A stretch of 30,534 nt of DNA from a virus: the IMG/VR virus record IMGVR_UViG_3300005529_000242, positions 1 through 30,534 of that record. One strand, given 5' to 3'. Both the position numbers and the translations under genes were made by a program. Numbering within the stretch: the stretch's first letter is position 1; each line of letters begins with the position of its first letter. Of this stretch, positions 14,823 to 20,855 are shown piece after piece. The notes under the pieces are model-generated. The model saw only the letters and a program-made list of their open reading frames with translations. It made no database searches and was not told where the DNA came from.

Positions 14823-16549
14823 CAATGCTCGATCTTGCCATCTCTTACGCCAAACGCGCGTGGTACGTCTTCCCGTGCTGGCCGAAGTCAAAGAAACCCA
14901 TGACCGCGCACGGCTGGAAAGATGCCACTACCGCGTTGGATCAAATACGCGAGTGGTGGACGCACATCCCCGATGCAAACATTGCAATTGCCACGGGGCT
15001 GAGCAAACTACTTGTGGTTGACTTTGACCATGGCCTGCGCGATAGTCAGCATCTCTTTCAGTTTTTTCGTGAGCGCGGATATGAATGTACATATGCTGTC
15101 CATACCGGGCGGCGGCCCGAGTTTGGCGTACAAGTCTACTTTCAGGATGACGGCACCAGCCGAAGTATAGGCGGTTGGGAGCTAAATGGCTGCTCCGGGG
15201 ACGTTCGGGCGCAAGGTGGGTACGTCATGGCCGCCGGAAGCATTCACCCGAGCGGCGAACCTTACGCGGTCTTGTGGGACGCGCCCGTTGTACCCGCACC
15301 CGATTGGGTTAAGCAGCTCAAACCTGTTAGGGACAACCGGGTCAATCAACCTGGACAAAAAGTGCGTGAGGGCGAAGGAAGACACGATGCCCTTATCTCT
15401 GTGGCTGGTGGTCTCCGCAATCGCGGGCTAGATCGTGATGCCCTTTACGCGGCGTTGATTCCCATCAATGAAAACATGTGCGAACCGCCGGTTTCGGACT
15501 CCGATCTTCAGCACATTGCCGAAAGCGCGGCGAAGTACGAAGTGTCCGGCCCGGGGCCGTCCGTCAAGATTGGGAAGGCGAAGGAAAAAATCGTTGCGCC
15601 TGAAGATTGGCGCACGAGATGGCACAGCTTAGAAGAAATGAGGGATGCCCCTCCGGTCACATTCGTGATTAAAGACTTCCTCGAACAACAGGGAGTCACG
15701 GCGTTGGCCGCGCCCGCTGGACAGAGGAAAAGTTTGATTGCACTTAATGTTGCACATGCGTGCTGCACGGGGGAGCCGCTATTTGATTACTTCGAAGTCA
15801 CCAATCGGCCCAAGCACGTTTTGTACTTATGTCCCGAGATGGGGATTAGCTCGTTTAGTGCGCGGCTCAAACGTGTAGGGCTATTGGACCACGTAGGTAA
15901 AACGCTCTTCTGCCGGACCATGAACAGCGAGGGCTTCCTCGCGCTGCCAGATTTGACGGATGAGGAACTAGACAACGCCGTAATCATCGTAGACACATTA
16001 GTCCGGTTCTTGGAAGGCAACGAAAATGAATCGGCGGACATGCGGGTGTTCGCGGCCAAGGCAATGTCTCTCGTCACGCGGGGAGCAGCCGCCGTACTTT
16101 TGCTGCACCACTCGGGTAAGGGCACGAAGGAAAGCCCCGAATTGACACTTGAGAATGTAATGCGGGGCAGCTCTGAGTTGGGTGCCTTTGTCTGCTGCTG
16201 TTGGGGAACAAGGTTGCAAGACCCAACGGAGCCGTACAAGTCGAATAGCTTTCTCGCCAACGTCAAGCCGAGAGACTTTGAGAGTGTCCCGTTTGAGGTG
16301 TCGAGCGGGGAGGACTGCCGACTACACATTGTTGGGACGCCCGGGAATGTAGTCCTGAAGTCAAAGTTCACGGCGGACAGAGACGGCCAACAGGCGGAGG
16401 CGGACAAACTCATTTTGGCGCATCCGGACTTGACGGTGGATGAAACTGTGGAACTGATAGCGGCGCATGGCATCAACCGCAAGCGGACCTGGGTATATAA
16501 AAGGAAGGCGAAACTGTTGTCAAAAGGCGCAACATTCACCTCTGAATAG
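14819..16549 (+). CDS. PrimPol-helicase fusion (bifunctional primase/polymerase with RepA-like ATPase)
   Basis: 576 residues from TTG 14819, selected because AGGAG lies 8 bases upstream and the start overlaps the previous stop; ATG 14825 is an alternative. N-terminal PrimPol domain: 'AWYVFPCWPKSKKP' (14-27), catalytic DFD (68-70) and 'GGYVMAAGSIHPSG' (133-146) with the conserved Ser-x-His. A linking helical region (190-240) resembles the primase C-terminal domain. The C-terminal RecA/RepA-type ATPase has Walker A-like 'APAGQRKS' (298-305), Walker B 'VIIVDT' (388-393) and 'LLLHHSGKG' (427-435). The Walker A lacks the usual Gly before Lys, as in several phage RepA-like helicases. It would prime and unwind DNA at phage replication forks. 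Confidence 0.88.
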   Translation: MTMLDLAISYAKRAWYVFPCWPKSKKPMTAHGWKDATTALDQIREWWTHIPDANIAIATGLSKLLVVDFDHGLRDSQHLFQFFRERGYECTYAVHTGRRPEFGVQVYFQDDGTSRSIGGWELNGCSGDVRAQGGYVMAAGSIHPSGEPYAVLWDAPVVPAPDWVKQLKPVRDNRVNQPGQKVREGEGRHDALISVAGGLRNRGLDRDALYAALIPINENMCEPPVSDSDLQHIAESAAKYEVSGPGPSVKIGKAKEKIVAPEDWRTRWHSLEEMRDAPPVTFVIKDFLEQQGVTALAAPAGQRKSLIALNVAHACCTGEPLFDYFEVTNRPKHVLYLCPEMGISSFSARLKRVGLLDHVGKTLFCRTMNSEGFLALPDLTDEELDNAVIIVDTLVRFLEGNENESADMRVFAAKAMSLVTRGAAAVLLLHHSGKGTKESPELTLENVMRGSSELGAFVCCCWGTRLQDPTEPYKSNSFLANVKPRDFESVPFEVSSGEDCRLHIVGTPGNVVLKSKFTADRDGQQAEADKLILAHPDLTVDETVELIAAHGINRKRTWVYKRKAKLLSKGATFTSE

Positions 16550-16642
16550 TTACCCAATAGTACACAGCTAAGTCCATATACTCGTTCGTTCGTACCTATA
16601 AGAAATATAGAGAGAATGAATGACCCAATTCATCACCACAAA

Positions 16643-16660
16643 AACCCTTGAGGGTTGTTT
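16643..16660 (+). terminator. Possible terminator after the primase gene
   Basis: AACCC-TTGA-GGGTT (16643-16656) is a short hairpin flanked by an A-run on the left and TTGTTTGTGTG on the right. The extended stem has one bulge. It lies 94 bases after the primase stop. Moderate strength at best. Confidence 0.45.
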
Positions 16661-16703
16661 GTGTGAGTGAGATTGAGTTTTGGCCCGCAGAGGACAAACG
16701 AGT

Positions 16704-16841
16704 ATGGCCGAGTTGCCGAAAATCCCGCTCCGCATAAAATCTGGTGCTATTCCGACCGTCACCACTGTGTCCTATAAGCTGCCCGGAGTCGTCCGAGTGC
16801 TGCTTGTTATGTTCGCCACACCCGTAAAACAAGCAGATTGA
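16704..16841 (+). CDS. Small protein, 45 residues, unknown
   Basis: The frame ATG 16704 to TGA 16841 encodes MAELPKIPLRIKSGAIPTVT followed by TVSYKLPGVVRVLLVMFATP and KQAD. AGAGGA lies about 10 bases upstream. It fills the otherwise empty 300-base gap after the primase and ends 10 bases before the next start. There is a hydrophobic stretch near the C-terminus, too short for a clear membrane span. I do not recognise it. The rest of the gap (16550-16700) holds only the hairpin noted. Confidence 0.35.
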   Translation: MAELPKIPLRIKSGAIPTVTTVSYKLPGVVRVLLVMFATPVKQAD

Positions 16842-16851
16842 GCTAAACCCA

Positions 16852-17118
16852 ATGCCGTCAAAGACATCAGCCCTAAAACCGCATAAGTGTAAGAGAAAAA
16901 CGGGCAATCAACACAATAAACGGCAGACGCCTGAGTATTGGGAAGCCAAATTGAAACGAATGGGCCTCAGTATGAACCGTGGCCGCAGCATTGGCGTTGA
17001 AGACCTAACGTATGGACATTTGATTGAACACTTCGGAGCCTTTGAGGGCTCTATTGTGTTTGATCCGCCAACCGGGGAGAGACTGGACAATGACGAGTGG
17101 CCCATCAGTTTGTGTTAG
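16852..17118 (+). CDS. Small basic protein, unknown
   Basis: 88 residues, with a very basic N-terminus (MPSKTSALKPHKCKRKTGNQ) followed by 'TPEYWEAKLKRMGLSMNRGR' and a C-terminal acidic part with 'FDPPTGERLDNDEW'. The 'YW-x-x-x-L-x-x-x-GLSMNRGR' block looks like a conserved element of small phage proteins, but I cannot name a function. No strong ribosome site precedes the ATG. The following gene overlaps its end. DNA binding is possible given the charge. Confidence 0.55.
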   Translation: MPSKTSALKPHKCKRKTGNQHNKRQTPEYWEAKLKRMGLSMNRGRSIGVEDLTYGHLIEHFGAFEGSIVFDPPTGERLDNDEWPISLC

Positions 17119-17357
17119 GGCGTTTCGATGAAGGACAAACAAGGAAGTTTGGACATCCGCACTGCCCCGAATGTGGGGCGTGCTTAACAGCCGGGCTAAC
17201 AAGATCGAATCATAACTGTCCGGTCCCTGTAAGACGTGACATCCTCCGGGTAATGGTTGAGGACATGCAAGGGACGGACGAACAGACGCGGCATAAGCTA
17301 GCAACACAATACCGGCGGGAGTTGCGCGACCGATACGGTTTTGATTTGGAGGTGTAA
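17097..17357 (+). CDS. Small Cys-rich protein, unknown
   Basis: 86 residues if started at GTG 17097; a second in-frame GTG at 17112 overlaps the previous stop and is equally possible, and neither has a strong ribosome site. It contains 'HPHCPECGACLTAGLTRSNH' plus 'NCPVPVRRD', a C-x2-C-x2-C ... C set that may bind zinc, then a helical C-terminus (DEQTRHKLATQYRRELRDRYGFDLEV). Its stop codon is part of the ribosome site of the next gene. Function unknown. Confidence 0.55.
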   Translation: MAHQFVLGRFDEGQTRKFGHPHCPECGACLTAGLTRSNHNCPVPVRRDILRVMVEDMQGTDEQTRHKLATQYRRELRDRYGFDLEV

Positions 17358-17361
17358 CACG
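17348..17361 (+). promoter_or_regulatory. Strong ribosome site leading to an ACG codon
   Basis: GGAGGTGTAAC lies in front of ACG (17359-17361), with 6 bases between GGAGG and ACG. No ATG, GTG or TTG lies in frame at a useful distance. The same 17-base leader (one difference) precedes ACG at 20867. Confidence 0.55.
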
Positions 17362-17559
17362 GGCACGTTTGAAAAGATCATTGCCGCACTTGGGCAAGTG
17401 GCAGATAACGTATGGGCTGCGTTGCTCTTTCTGCTCGCTGGTGTTTTGGCGTTCTTTGCGCATCTGACCGGCGATGAAAAGTTGTTTCAATTTGCGGGCA
17501 GCGTCACTATGACTGCCGCCGCTTTATTTCACGCGAATAAAGGACCAAAGGAAAGCTAA
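17359..17559 (+). CDS. Holin-like small membrane protein (apparent ACG start)
   Basis: 66 residues if translation starts at ACG 17359. A TTG at 17341 is in frame but lies upstream of the ribosome site. The sequence (M)GTFEKIIAALGQVADNVWAA then LLFLLAGVLAFFAHLTGD has one clear membrane span, with a second weaker hydrophobic segment (FQFAGSVTMTAAALFHA) and a charged tail KGPKES. Size and topology fit a small holin. It is directly followed (TAATG) by another small membrane protein, and the two may be a holin pair. No canonical endolysin lies beside them; the lysin candidate is at 19213. Confidence 0.5.
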   Translation, partial: TGTFEKIIAALGQVADNVWAALLFLLAGVLAFFAHLTGDEKLFQFAGSVTMTAAALFHANKGPKES

Positions 17560-17783
17560 TGCACTCCGCATCTCCGCTTGGATGGTTTCAACTGTGGGCC
17601 ATCAACATGGGCTGGCCGGTCGTTACGCTTGCTGCTTTTTGGCTTGGCCGATACGTGCAAAAGCTGGAGATGCGGGTCGCAAAGGCCGAGAGCCGCATAG
17701 AGCTGCTAGTCGATCGATTGATGCCCGCAGTATTCAAAGCACTAGCCGAGATACGCGGGTTGCTGCTTGGCAGACAACGGTGA
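17559..17783 (+). CDS. Small membrane protein with coiled coil, holin-like
   Basis: 74 residues; the ATG overlaps the previous stop (TAATG) and AAGGAAA lies just upstream. Residues about 8-29 (GWFQLWAINMGWPVVTLAAF) form a membrane span. A charged helix (KLEMRVAKAESRIELLVDRL) follows, and the protein ends LLLGRQR. This N-terminal anchor with a cytoplasmic or periplasmic helix is seen in some phage lysis proteins (holin or small spanin-like), but no family can be assigned from the sequence. Confidence 0.5.
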   Translation: MHSASPLGWFQLWAINMGWPVVTLAAFWLGRYVQKLEMRVAKAESRIELLVDRLMPAVFKALAEIRGLLLGRQR

Positions 17784-17786
17784 TTC

Positions 17787-18233
17787 ATGCGTTTGTGTAG
17801 TGGTGCTGGATGTGGACGCGCTGTCCCTGATGACGTTCGCTATTGTGCTGCATGTAAGCCCATTATTGTCCAGTCAGACATACGCGAGCATACAGGCGGA
17901 TATGATGCCATTCTTGATGCATTGCGGAAGTCAACACGATGGCAGCGTCTTCGTGACCGTGTTGTCCGGGCACAACCAATGTGCAAATGCTGTCACCGCA
18001 GGCGCACTGAGATTGTGGATCACATTGTCCCGGCACAGATAGCCGTCATGCAAGCGCAGCTATCCGGTAAGTACCTGGACAAATGGGCGGGATACTTCCT
18101 CCGCTCTAACCTGCAAGGTCTGTGCCGACTGTGCCACTACAGGAAGACATTAGAGGATAAGACGCACGCGGGTGATTGGCCTGATGTGGTAGCCAAAGAG
18201 CAAGCCCAATCACATCAAGCAGTTAGCTTCTAA
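17787..18233 (+). CDS. HNH endonuclease, packaging-associated
   Basis: 148 residues. Four paired cysteines form two likely zinc sites: 'CSGAGC...YCAAC' at the N-terminus and 'PMCKCC...LCRLC' around the core. The HNH core reads 'TEIVDHIVPAQ' (the His of the beta hairpin), 'NLQGLCRLCHYRKT' (Asn and final His). HNH proteins of this size next to a terminase are known to help the terminase cut at cos in HK97-type phages. Here the gene is next to the P27-type small terminase, with a 186-base non-coding gap between them, which fits that role although the large terminase gene lies elsewhere. Confidence 0.8.
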   Translation: MRLCSGAGCGRAVPDDVRYCAACKPIIVQSDIREHTGGYDAILDALRKSTRWQRLRDRVVRAQPMCKCCHRRRTEIVDHIVPAQIAVMQAQLSGKYLDKWAGYFLRSNLQGLCRLCHYRKTLEDKTHAGDWPDVVAKEQAQSHQAVSF

Positions 18234-18411
18234 CGCAGGGGACACTAGGCAGTGTGCTACATAGGGGGTGGGGTAAAATCTTGAAAGCAATGCCTTTATA
18301 GCCCTCCGCCGCTCTCAAATTTACATAAACAAATAATTTACAAAAAATGGAATATTTATACGGTTTTTCATAGATTCAGAGCATTTTTCCAATTTTAAAT
18401 CTAGGAGAATC
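18234..18411 (+). other. Non-coding gap upstream of small terminase, candidate cos/packaging site
   Basis: The 186-base gap between the HNH and small terminase genes has an unusual G-run (TAGGGGGTGGGGTAAAA near 18262-18278) followed by an AT-rich stretch (about 18310-18400) unlike the rest of the window. In HK97-type phages cos lies between the HNH gene and the terminase genes. I see no clear cohesive-end palindrome, so this is a positional candidate. The AT-rich part may also hold a promoter. Confidence 0.35.
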
Positions 18412-18447
18412 ATGCAGTTATGGCCCGTTTGCCGAACCAAAATATGA
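18412..18447 (+). CDS. Possible 11-codon leader peptide
   Basis: AGGAG lies 4 bases before ATG 18412, which opens MQLWPVCRTKI and stops at TGA 18447. That stop overlaps an internal in-frame ATG (18444) of the small terminase as ATGA. The annotated terminase ATG (18420) is 12 bases from the AGGAG, rather far. The leader could therefore couple translation to a shorter terminase start. Confidence 0.25.
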   Translation: MQLWPVCRTKI

Positions 18448-18806
18448 GACCGGGCCGCCCGGCGAAGCCTCCCGGCCTTACCAAGCGGGCCGGGCAAGAG
18501 TGGGACCGGCTGGTGTCGGATTTGGAGGAGAGCGGTATTCAGGTAGCTAAGGTCCATGGCCGCTTGATTGAGCTGGCCTCCAAGATATTCGATGCTATGG
18601 CAGATGCGCAAGAGACCATAGACACCGAAGGGCCGTACTACGAAAACCCCAAAACCGGCGCTATGCAGCTTCATCCGGCCACGCGGCGATTAGACAGCCT
18701 TGGACGTGACTATGTCAAGGTGCTGTCCATACTCGGCCTGCGATCAGTTGCGGCCACTCCTATTACAGGAGAGTCACTAGAGGACATCCTAGACGGAGAG
18801 GAATAG
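18420..18806 (+). CDS. Terminase small subunit, P27 family
   Basis: 128 residues with the P27-type pattern: 'GRPAKPPGLTKRAGQEWDRL' (the conserved G-x-P-x-K-P ... L-x-x-x-A-x-x-x-W-D/x-x-L), central helices 'AKVHGRLIELASKIFDAMADAQETI', then 'DTEGPYYENPKTGAMQLHPA' and 'VKVLSILGLRSVAATPI', matching the family's H-P-A and L-G-L-x-P-x-x-R/x block. It would bind phage DNA at the packaging site and recruit the large subunit. It is 8.6 kb from the large subunit gene and on the opposite strand, whereas the two are normally adjacent. It overlaps or closely abuts the GNAT gene. Confidence 0.85.
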   Translation: MARLPNQNMRPGRPAKPPGLTKRAGQEWDRLVSDLEESGIQVAKVHGRLIELASKIFDAMADAQETIDTEGPYYENPKTGAMQLHPATRRLDSLGRDYVKVLSILGLRSVAATPITGESLEDILDGEE

Positions 18807-18808
18807 TG

Positions 18809-19213
18809 ATGCAGATTAAGTACGTGAACGAAATTGAGGGTTCCCCGGTTGTCCAATTCGTTGCCCGTGCGTGGTGCGCCTTGATGAAGGCCGGGCAATG
18901 GGACAGCAACTCCGTCCTTGTCTCACCGGAGCTGCAATGCGTCTACGCGACGGAGGCACGCCGTATCATCGGGTGTCTCACCTTCCACGTTGATGAATCT
19001 GAGGCCGTGGTCAACATCGCGTATGTGACGCCGGACAGCCGGGGCCGTGGGGCCTACCGGGCCATGCATGACCGCTTCCTCCTGGAAGCAAAGAAGCAAG
19101 GTGCAACAGAGGCCCTCAACATCTGCTACCCGAGTAACACCGGTATACAGAAGACGTGCGAGAAGCTTGGATACAGGCCGTACGTCATCCATCTGAAACG
19201 GGAGATTAAATAA
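18809..19213 (+). CDS. GNAT-family acetyltransferase
   Basis: 134 residues from ATG 18809 (AGAGGA 6 bases upstream); a GTG directly before it is less well spaced. GNAT features: a central strand 'RRIIGCLTFHVDESEAVVNI', the acetyl-CoA loop 'YVTPDSRGRGAYRAMHDRFL' (the R/Q-x-x-G-x-G/A motif: R-G-R-G-A) and a final 'NTGIQKTCEKLGYRPYVI' segment that matches the usual N-x-x-x-x-x-x-x-E-K-L-G-F/Y end. The substrate cannot be told. It lies between small terminase and lysin candidate genes, TAATG-coupled to the latter. Phage GNATs can modify host or phage proteins or small molecules. Confidence 0.75.
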   Translation: MQIKYVNEIEGSPVVQFVARAWCALMKAGQWDSNSVLVSPELQCVYATEARRIIGCLTFHVDESEAVVNIAYVTPDSRGRGAYRAMHDRFLLEAKKQGATEALNICYPSNTGIQKTCEKLGYRPYVIHLKREIK

Positions 19214-19584
19214 TGTGGACATTTGAGCGGAAGCTTGGGGAGCTGATAGCCCCGGACGGCGAAGTCAAGAGCACAGCCGTCTATAGTGGTCAACCCGGAG
19301 AGTATAAGAACAACCCGGCATTTGAGCAAGTACACGACTCCGGGACTATACCCGCCGGTGATTGGACAATCACATCCTTAATCGAGGAAGAAACACCACA
19401 CGGGCCTTATGTGCTCTTTTTAGCTCCGCAAGCGGGCACGAAGACGTACGGTCGTTCCGGCTTCCTCTGCCATGGGGACAGCGTTAAAGCCCCGGGTACG
19501 GCGTCCAAGGGTTGCATCATTGCCCCGCGCTGGCTACGTGAGCTGATTTGGGAAAGCGGAGACAGAACTATCCGCGTAATCTAA
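19213..19584 (+). CDS. L,D-transpeptidase-like (DUF2778/YkuD-fold) protein, lysin candidate
   Basis: 123 residues; the ATG overlaps the GNAT stop as TAATG. The pattern 'VYSGQPGEYKNNPAFEQVHD' then 'SGTIPAGDWTI' and 'YGRSGFLCHGDSVKAPGTAS' then 'KGCII' matches DUF2778-like proteins, related to YkuD L,D-transpeptidases and the Tlde1 toxin. Probable catalytic residues are His87 in CHGDS and Cys101 in SKGC. There is no signal peptide. Known members act on peptidoglycan peptide stems. No other cell-wall hydrolase is visible in the window, so this may be the endolysin or an accessory lysis enzyme. A good terminator follows. Confidence 0.75.
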   Translation: MWTFERKLGELIAPDGEVKSTAVYSGQPGEYKNNPAFEQVHDSGTIPAGDWTITSLIEEETPHGPYVLFLAPQAGTKTYGRSGFLCHGDSVKAPGTASKGCIIAPRWLRELIWESGDRTIRVI

Positions 19585-19607
19585 CCATTCGTTTAACTGA
19601 ATAGAGA

Positions 19608-19630
19608 GGCCGCCTTCGGGCGGTCTTTTT
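19608..19630 (+). terminator. Rho-independent terminator after the lysin candidate
   Basis: GGCCGCC-TTCG-GGCGGTC (19608-19625) is a 7-bp stem, with one G-U pair and a TTCG tetraloop, followed at once by TTTTT. It closes the small terminase-GNAT-lysin unit and lies 30 bases before the SSB start. Confidence 0.85.
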
Positions 19631-19659
19631 ATTTGCATTGAAAAACAGGAGAGAACAAA

Positions 19660-20139
19660 GTGGGTCTTTTGGTAAAGGTAGACGGCAGCAACAAAGAGTT
19701 TGAACTCGTGGAGGATTTGCTCCAGCCGGGCGTGCTTGCGGACGTTGTGGACAAAGGCGAAGTGGAGAACACATTCAAGCCGGGCACAAAGGTTCACAAG
19801 GCGTATTTTGTCTGGATTGTGGTGGAGGAAGACAGCGACGGCAATAACAAGCGTGTATTCCAGTCTTTCACGGTGAGCATGAATCCGAAGGCGACACTGC
19901 GCAAGTTGTACAAGTCCCTTACCGGGAAAACGGACGAAGAGATTGATGCCATGGACAATGTAGACCTTGAGGCACTCATCGGCACCAAGCGTATGCTCGT
20001 GATGTCCAAGGAAGACGGCGACAACGGCAAGCCTTATGTGAAGATCACGGCTACCATGCCGCTGAAGAGAGGGCAGACCGCTCCCGACATCCCGGCGGAC
20101 TTCGTGCGCAAGCAGGACAAGGACGGGTCAAAAAACTAA
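19660..20139 (+). CDS. Single-stranded DNA-binding protein, short (zero-frame) form
   Basis: 159 residues from GTG 19660 (AGGAG 8 bases upstream). The body resembles a family of phage ssDNA-binding proteins rather than bacterial Ssb: an early 'GVLADVVDKGEVENTFKPGT' strand region, 'KAYFVWIVVEEDSDG', 'FQSFTVSMNPKATLRKLYKS', 'VDLEALIGTKRMLVMSKEDG' and 'KPYVKITATMPLKRGQ'. In this frame the protein ends DGSKN directly at TAA and lacks the acidic C-terminal tip normal for an SSB. The slippery heptamer A_AAA_AAC covers its last two codons, so a longer form is likely (next entry). Confidence 0.75.
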   Translation: MGLLVKVDGSNKEFELVEDLLQPGVLADVVDKGEVENTFKPGTKVHKAYFVWIVVEEDSDGNNKRVFQSFTVSMNPKATLRKLYKSLTGKTDEEIDAMDNVDLEALIGTKRMLVMSKEDGDNGKPYVKITATMPLKRGQTAPDIPADFVRKQDKDGSKN

Positions 20140-20228
20140 CACGGCCACAGCCCGCGAAAGCGCAGACGCCCGAGCGGGATGTGTGGCCGTACACGGATGC
20201 TCCCCTGGAAGATGACATCCCGTTTTGA
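19660..20228 (+). CDS. Single-stranded DNA-binding protein, long form by -1 frameshift
   Basis: If ribosomes slip back one base at AAAAAAC (20130-20136), translation passes the TAA and adds 30 residues: a Pro/Gln-rich linker (LTRPQPAKAQTPERDVWPYT) and DAPLEDDIPF, then TGA at 20226-20228. EDDIPF is almost the classical SSB C-terminal tip (DDDIPF in E. coli), which recruits polymerase, primase and repair proteins. The new stop overlaps the TTG start of the next gene (TTTTGACC), further evidence that this frame is used. Total 189 residues. A one-base homopolymer sequencing error or mutation would give the same picture and must be excluded. Confidence 0.65.
20130..20190 (+). promoter_or_regulatory. 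-1 frameshift signal in the SSB gene
   Basis: Zero-frame codons tcA AAA AAC taa form the canonical slippery heptamer AAAAAAC (20130-20136). Four bases on, ACGGCCACA (20141-20149) pairs perfectly with TGTGGCCGT (20182-20190). Nested inside, CCCGC (20151-20155) pairs with GCGGG (20174-20178). Slippery site, short spacer and a strong two-part stem-loop are the three classic parts of a -1 frameshift element. Confidence 0.7.
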
Positions 20229-20590
20229 CCGCTAGGCAGCGGGACTTGTGGCTTAAATATAGGCTGACTGAGGAAGAGTACGAATCCATCCTTAAACATC
20301 AAGGCGGAGTCTGTGCGGGGTGCGGGGAGCCCCCGCGCAAGACTCGGCTAGCCGTCGATCATGACCACAAGACAGGACGCATTAGAGGGTTGCTGTGTTG
20401 GCTTTGCAATAGAGCTATCGGCATTTTGCTGGACCGTTCCGCTACAGCCACCCGATTGGGCGCGTATCTCGCCGCACCTACCGCGCCCGCAGCACTCGGT
20501 AAAGAGACGTACGGCCTCATCGGAAAGGCCAAGCGCAAAAAGAATATGGTCTATGGTCCGCCAATCGCAACCATTGGCCGGAAAGGGTAA
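20225..20590 (+). CDS. Endonuclease VII-like HNH nuclease
   Basis: 121 residues from TTG 20225, which overlaps the TGA of the long SSB form. A stop codon in this frame lies only 12 bases before, and no ATG is available. The motif set is that of recombination endonuclease VII-like proteins: 'CAGCGEPPRKTRLAVDHDHK' then 'TGRIRGLLCWLCNRAIGILL'. The cysteines C-x2-C ... C-x2-C bind structural zinc and the V-D-H-D-H ... N core forms the HNH active site. Family members cut branched DNA before packaging or act in repair. Coupling to the SSB, and the replication genes that follow, fit a role in processing replicated DNA. Confidence 0.85.
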   Translation: MTARQRDLWLKYRLTEEEYESILKHQGGVCAGCGEPPRKTRLAVDHDHKTGRIRGLLCWLCNRAIGILLDRSATATRLGAYLAAPTAPAALGKETYGLIGKAKRKKNMVYGPPIATIGRKG

Positions 20591-20806
20591 ATGATGGCTC
20601 ACGTTTATGTAACAGCCGGGCTCATCGTGCTGTCCTTCACCGTTGGGCAACGCTATGGTGCCCGCGTGGAAGAGGAAGCTGTAGAGGCCGCCGTTGCTGT
20701 TCTAAATCGGGCGTATCGCGCGTTCAAGGCTGCGGCTGCGAAAGCGTTGGTGGACGTGCAAGCGAAAGAAGCGCGGATCAAAGCCCGCGTTGAGAAATTC
20801 CTGTAG
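20591..20806 (+). CDS. Small membrane-anchored helical protein, unknown
   Basis: 71 residues; TAA then ATG are directly adjacent. Residues 3-20 (AHVYVTAGLIVLSFTVGQRY) could be a signal anchor. The rest is an Ala/Lys/Glu-rich helix (EEAVEAAVAVLNRAYRAFKA, KALVDVQAKEARIKARVEKF) likely to form a coiled coil. No family recognised. It ends 20 bases before a terminator, so it closes the SSB transcription unit. Confidence 0.5.
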   Translation: MMAHVYVTAGLIVLSFTVGQRYGARVEEEAVEAAVAVLNRAYRAFKAAAAKALVDVQAKEARIKARVEKFL

Positions 20807-20825
20807 CAATTGGCAGTTTTGGCTT

Positions 20826-20855
20826 GGCCGCTCTAACGGGCGGCCTTTTCTTTTT
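20826..20855 (+). terminator. Rho-independent terminator
   Basis: GGCCGC (20826-20831) pairs with GCGGCC (20840-20845) around an 8-base loop and is followed by TTTTCTTTTT. The GGAGG of the next gene starts at the base after the T-tract, so terminator and ribosome site are packed together. Confidence 0.8.

Noticed and set aside
15787-16557. 256-codon minus-strand open frame opposite the primase gene
   Set aside because: Plus-strand frame has clear PrimPol and ATPase motifs; the antisense protein is Ser-rich with no motif or ribosome site.
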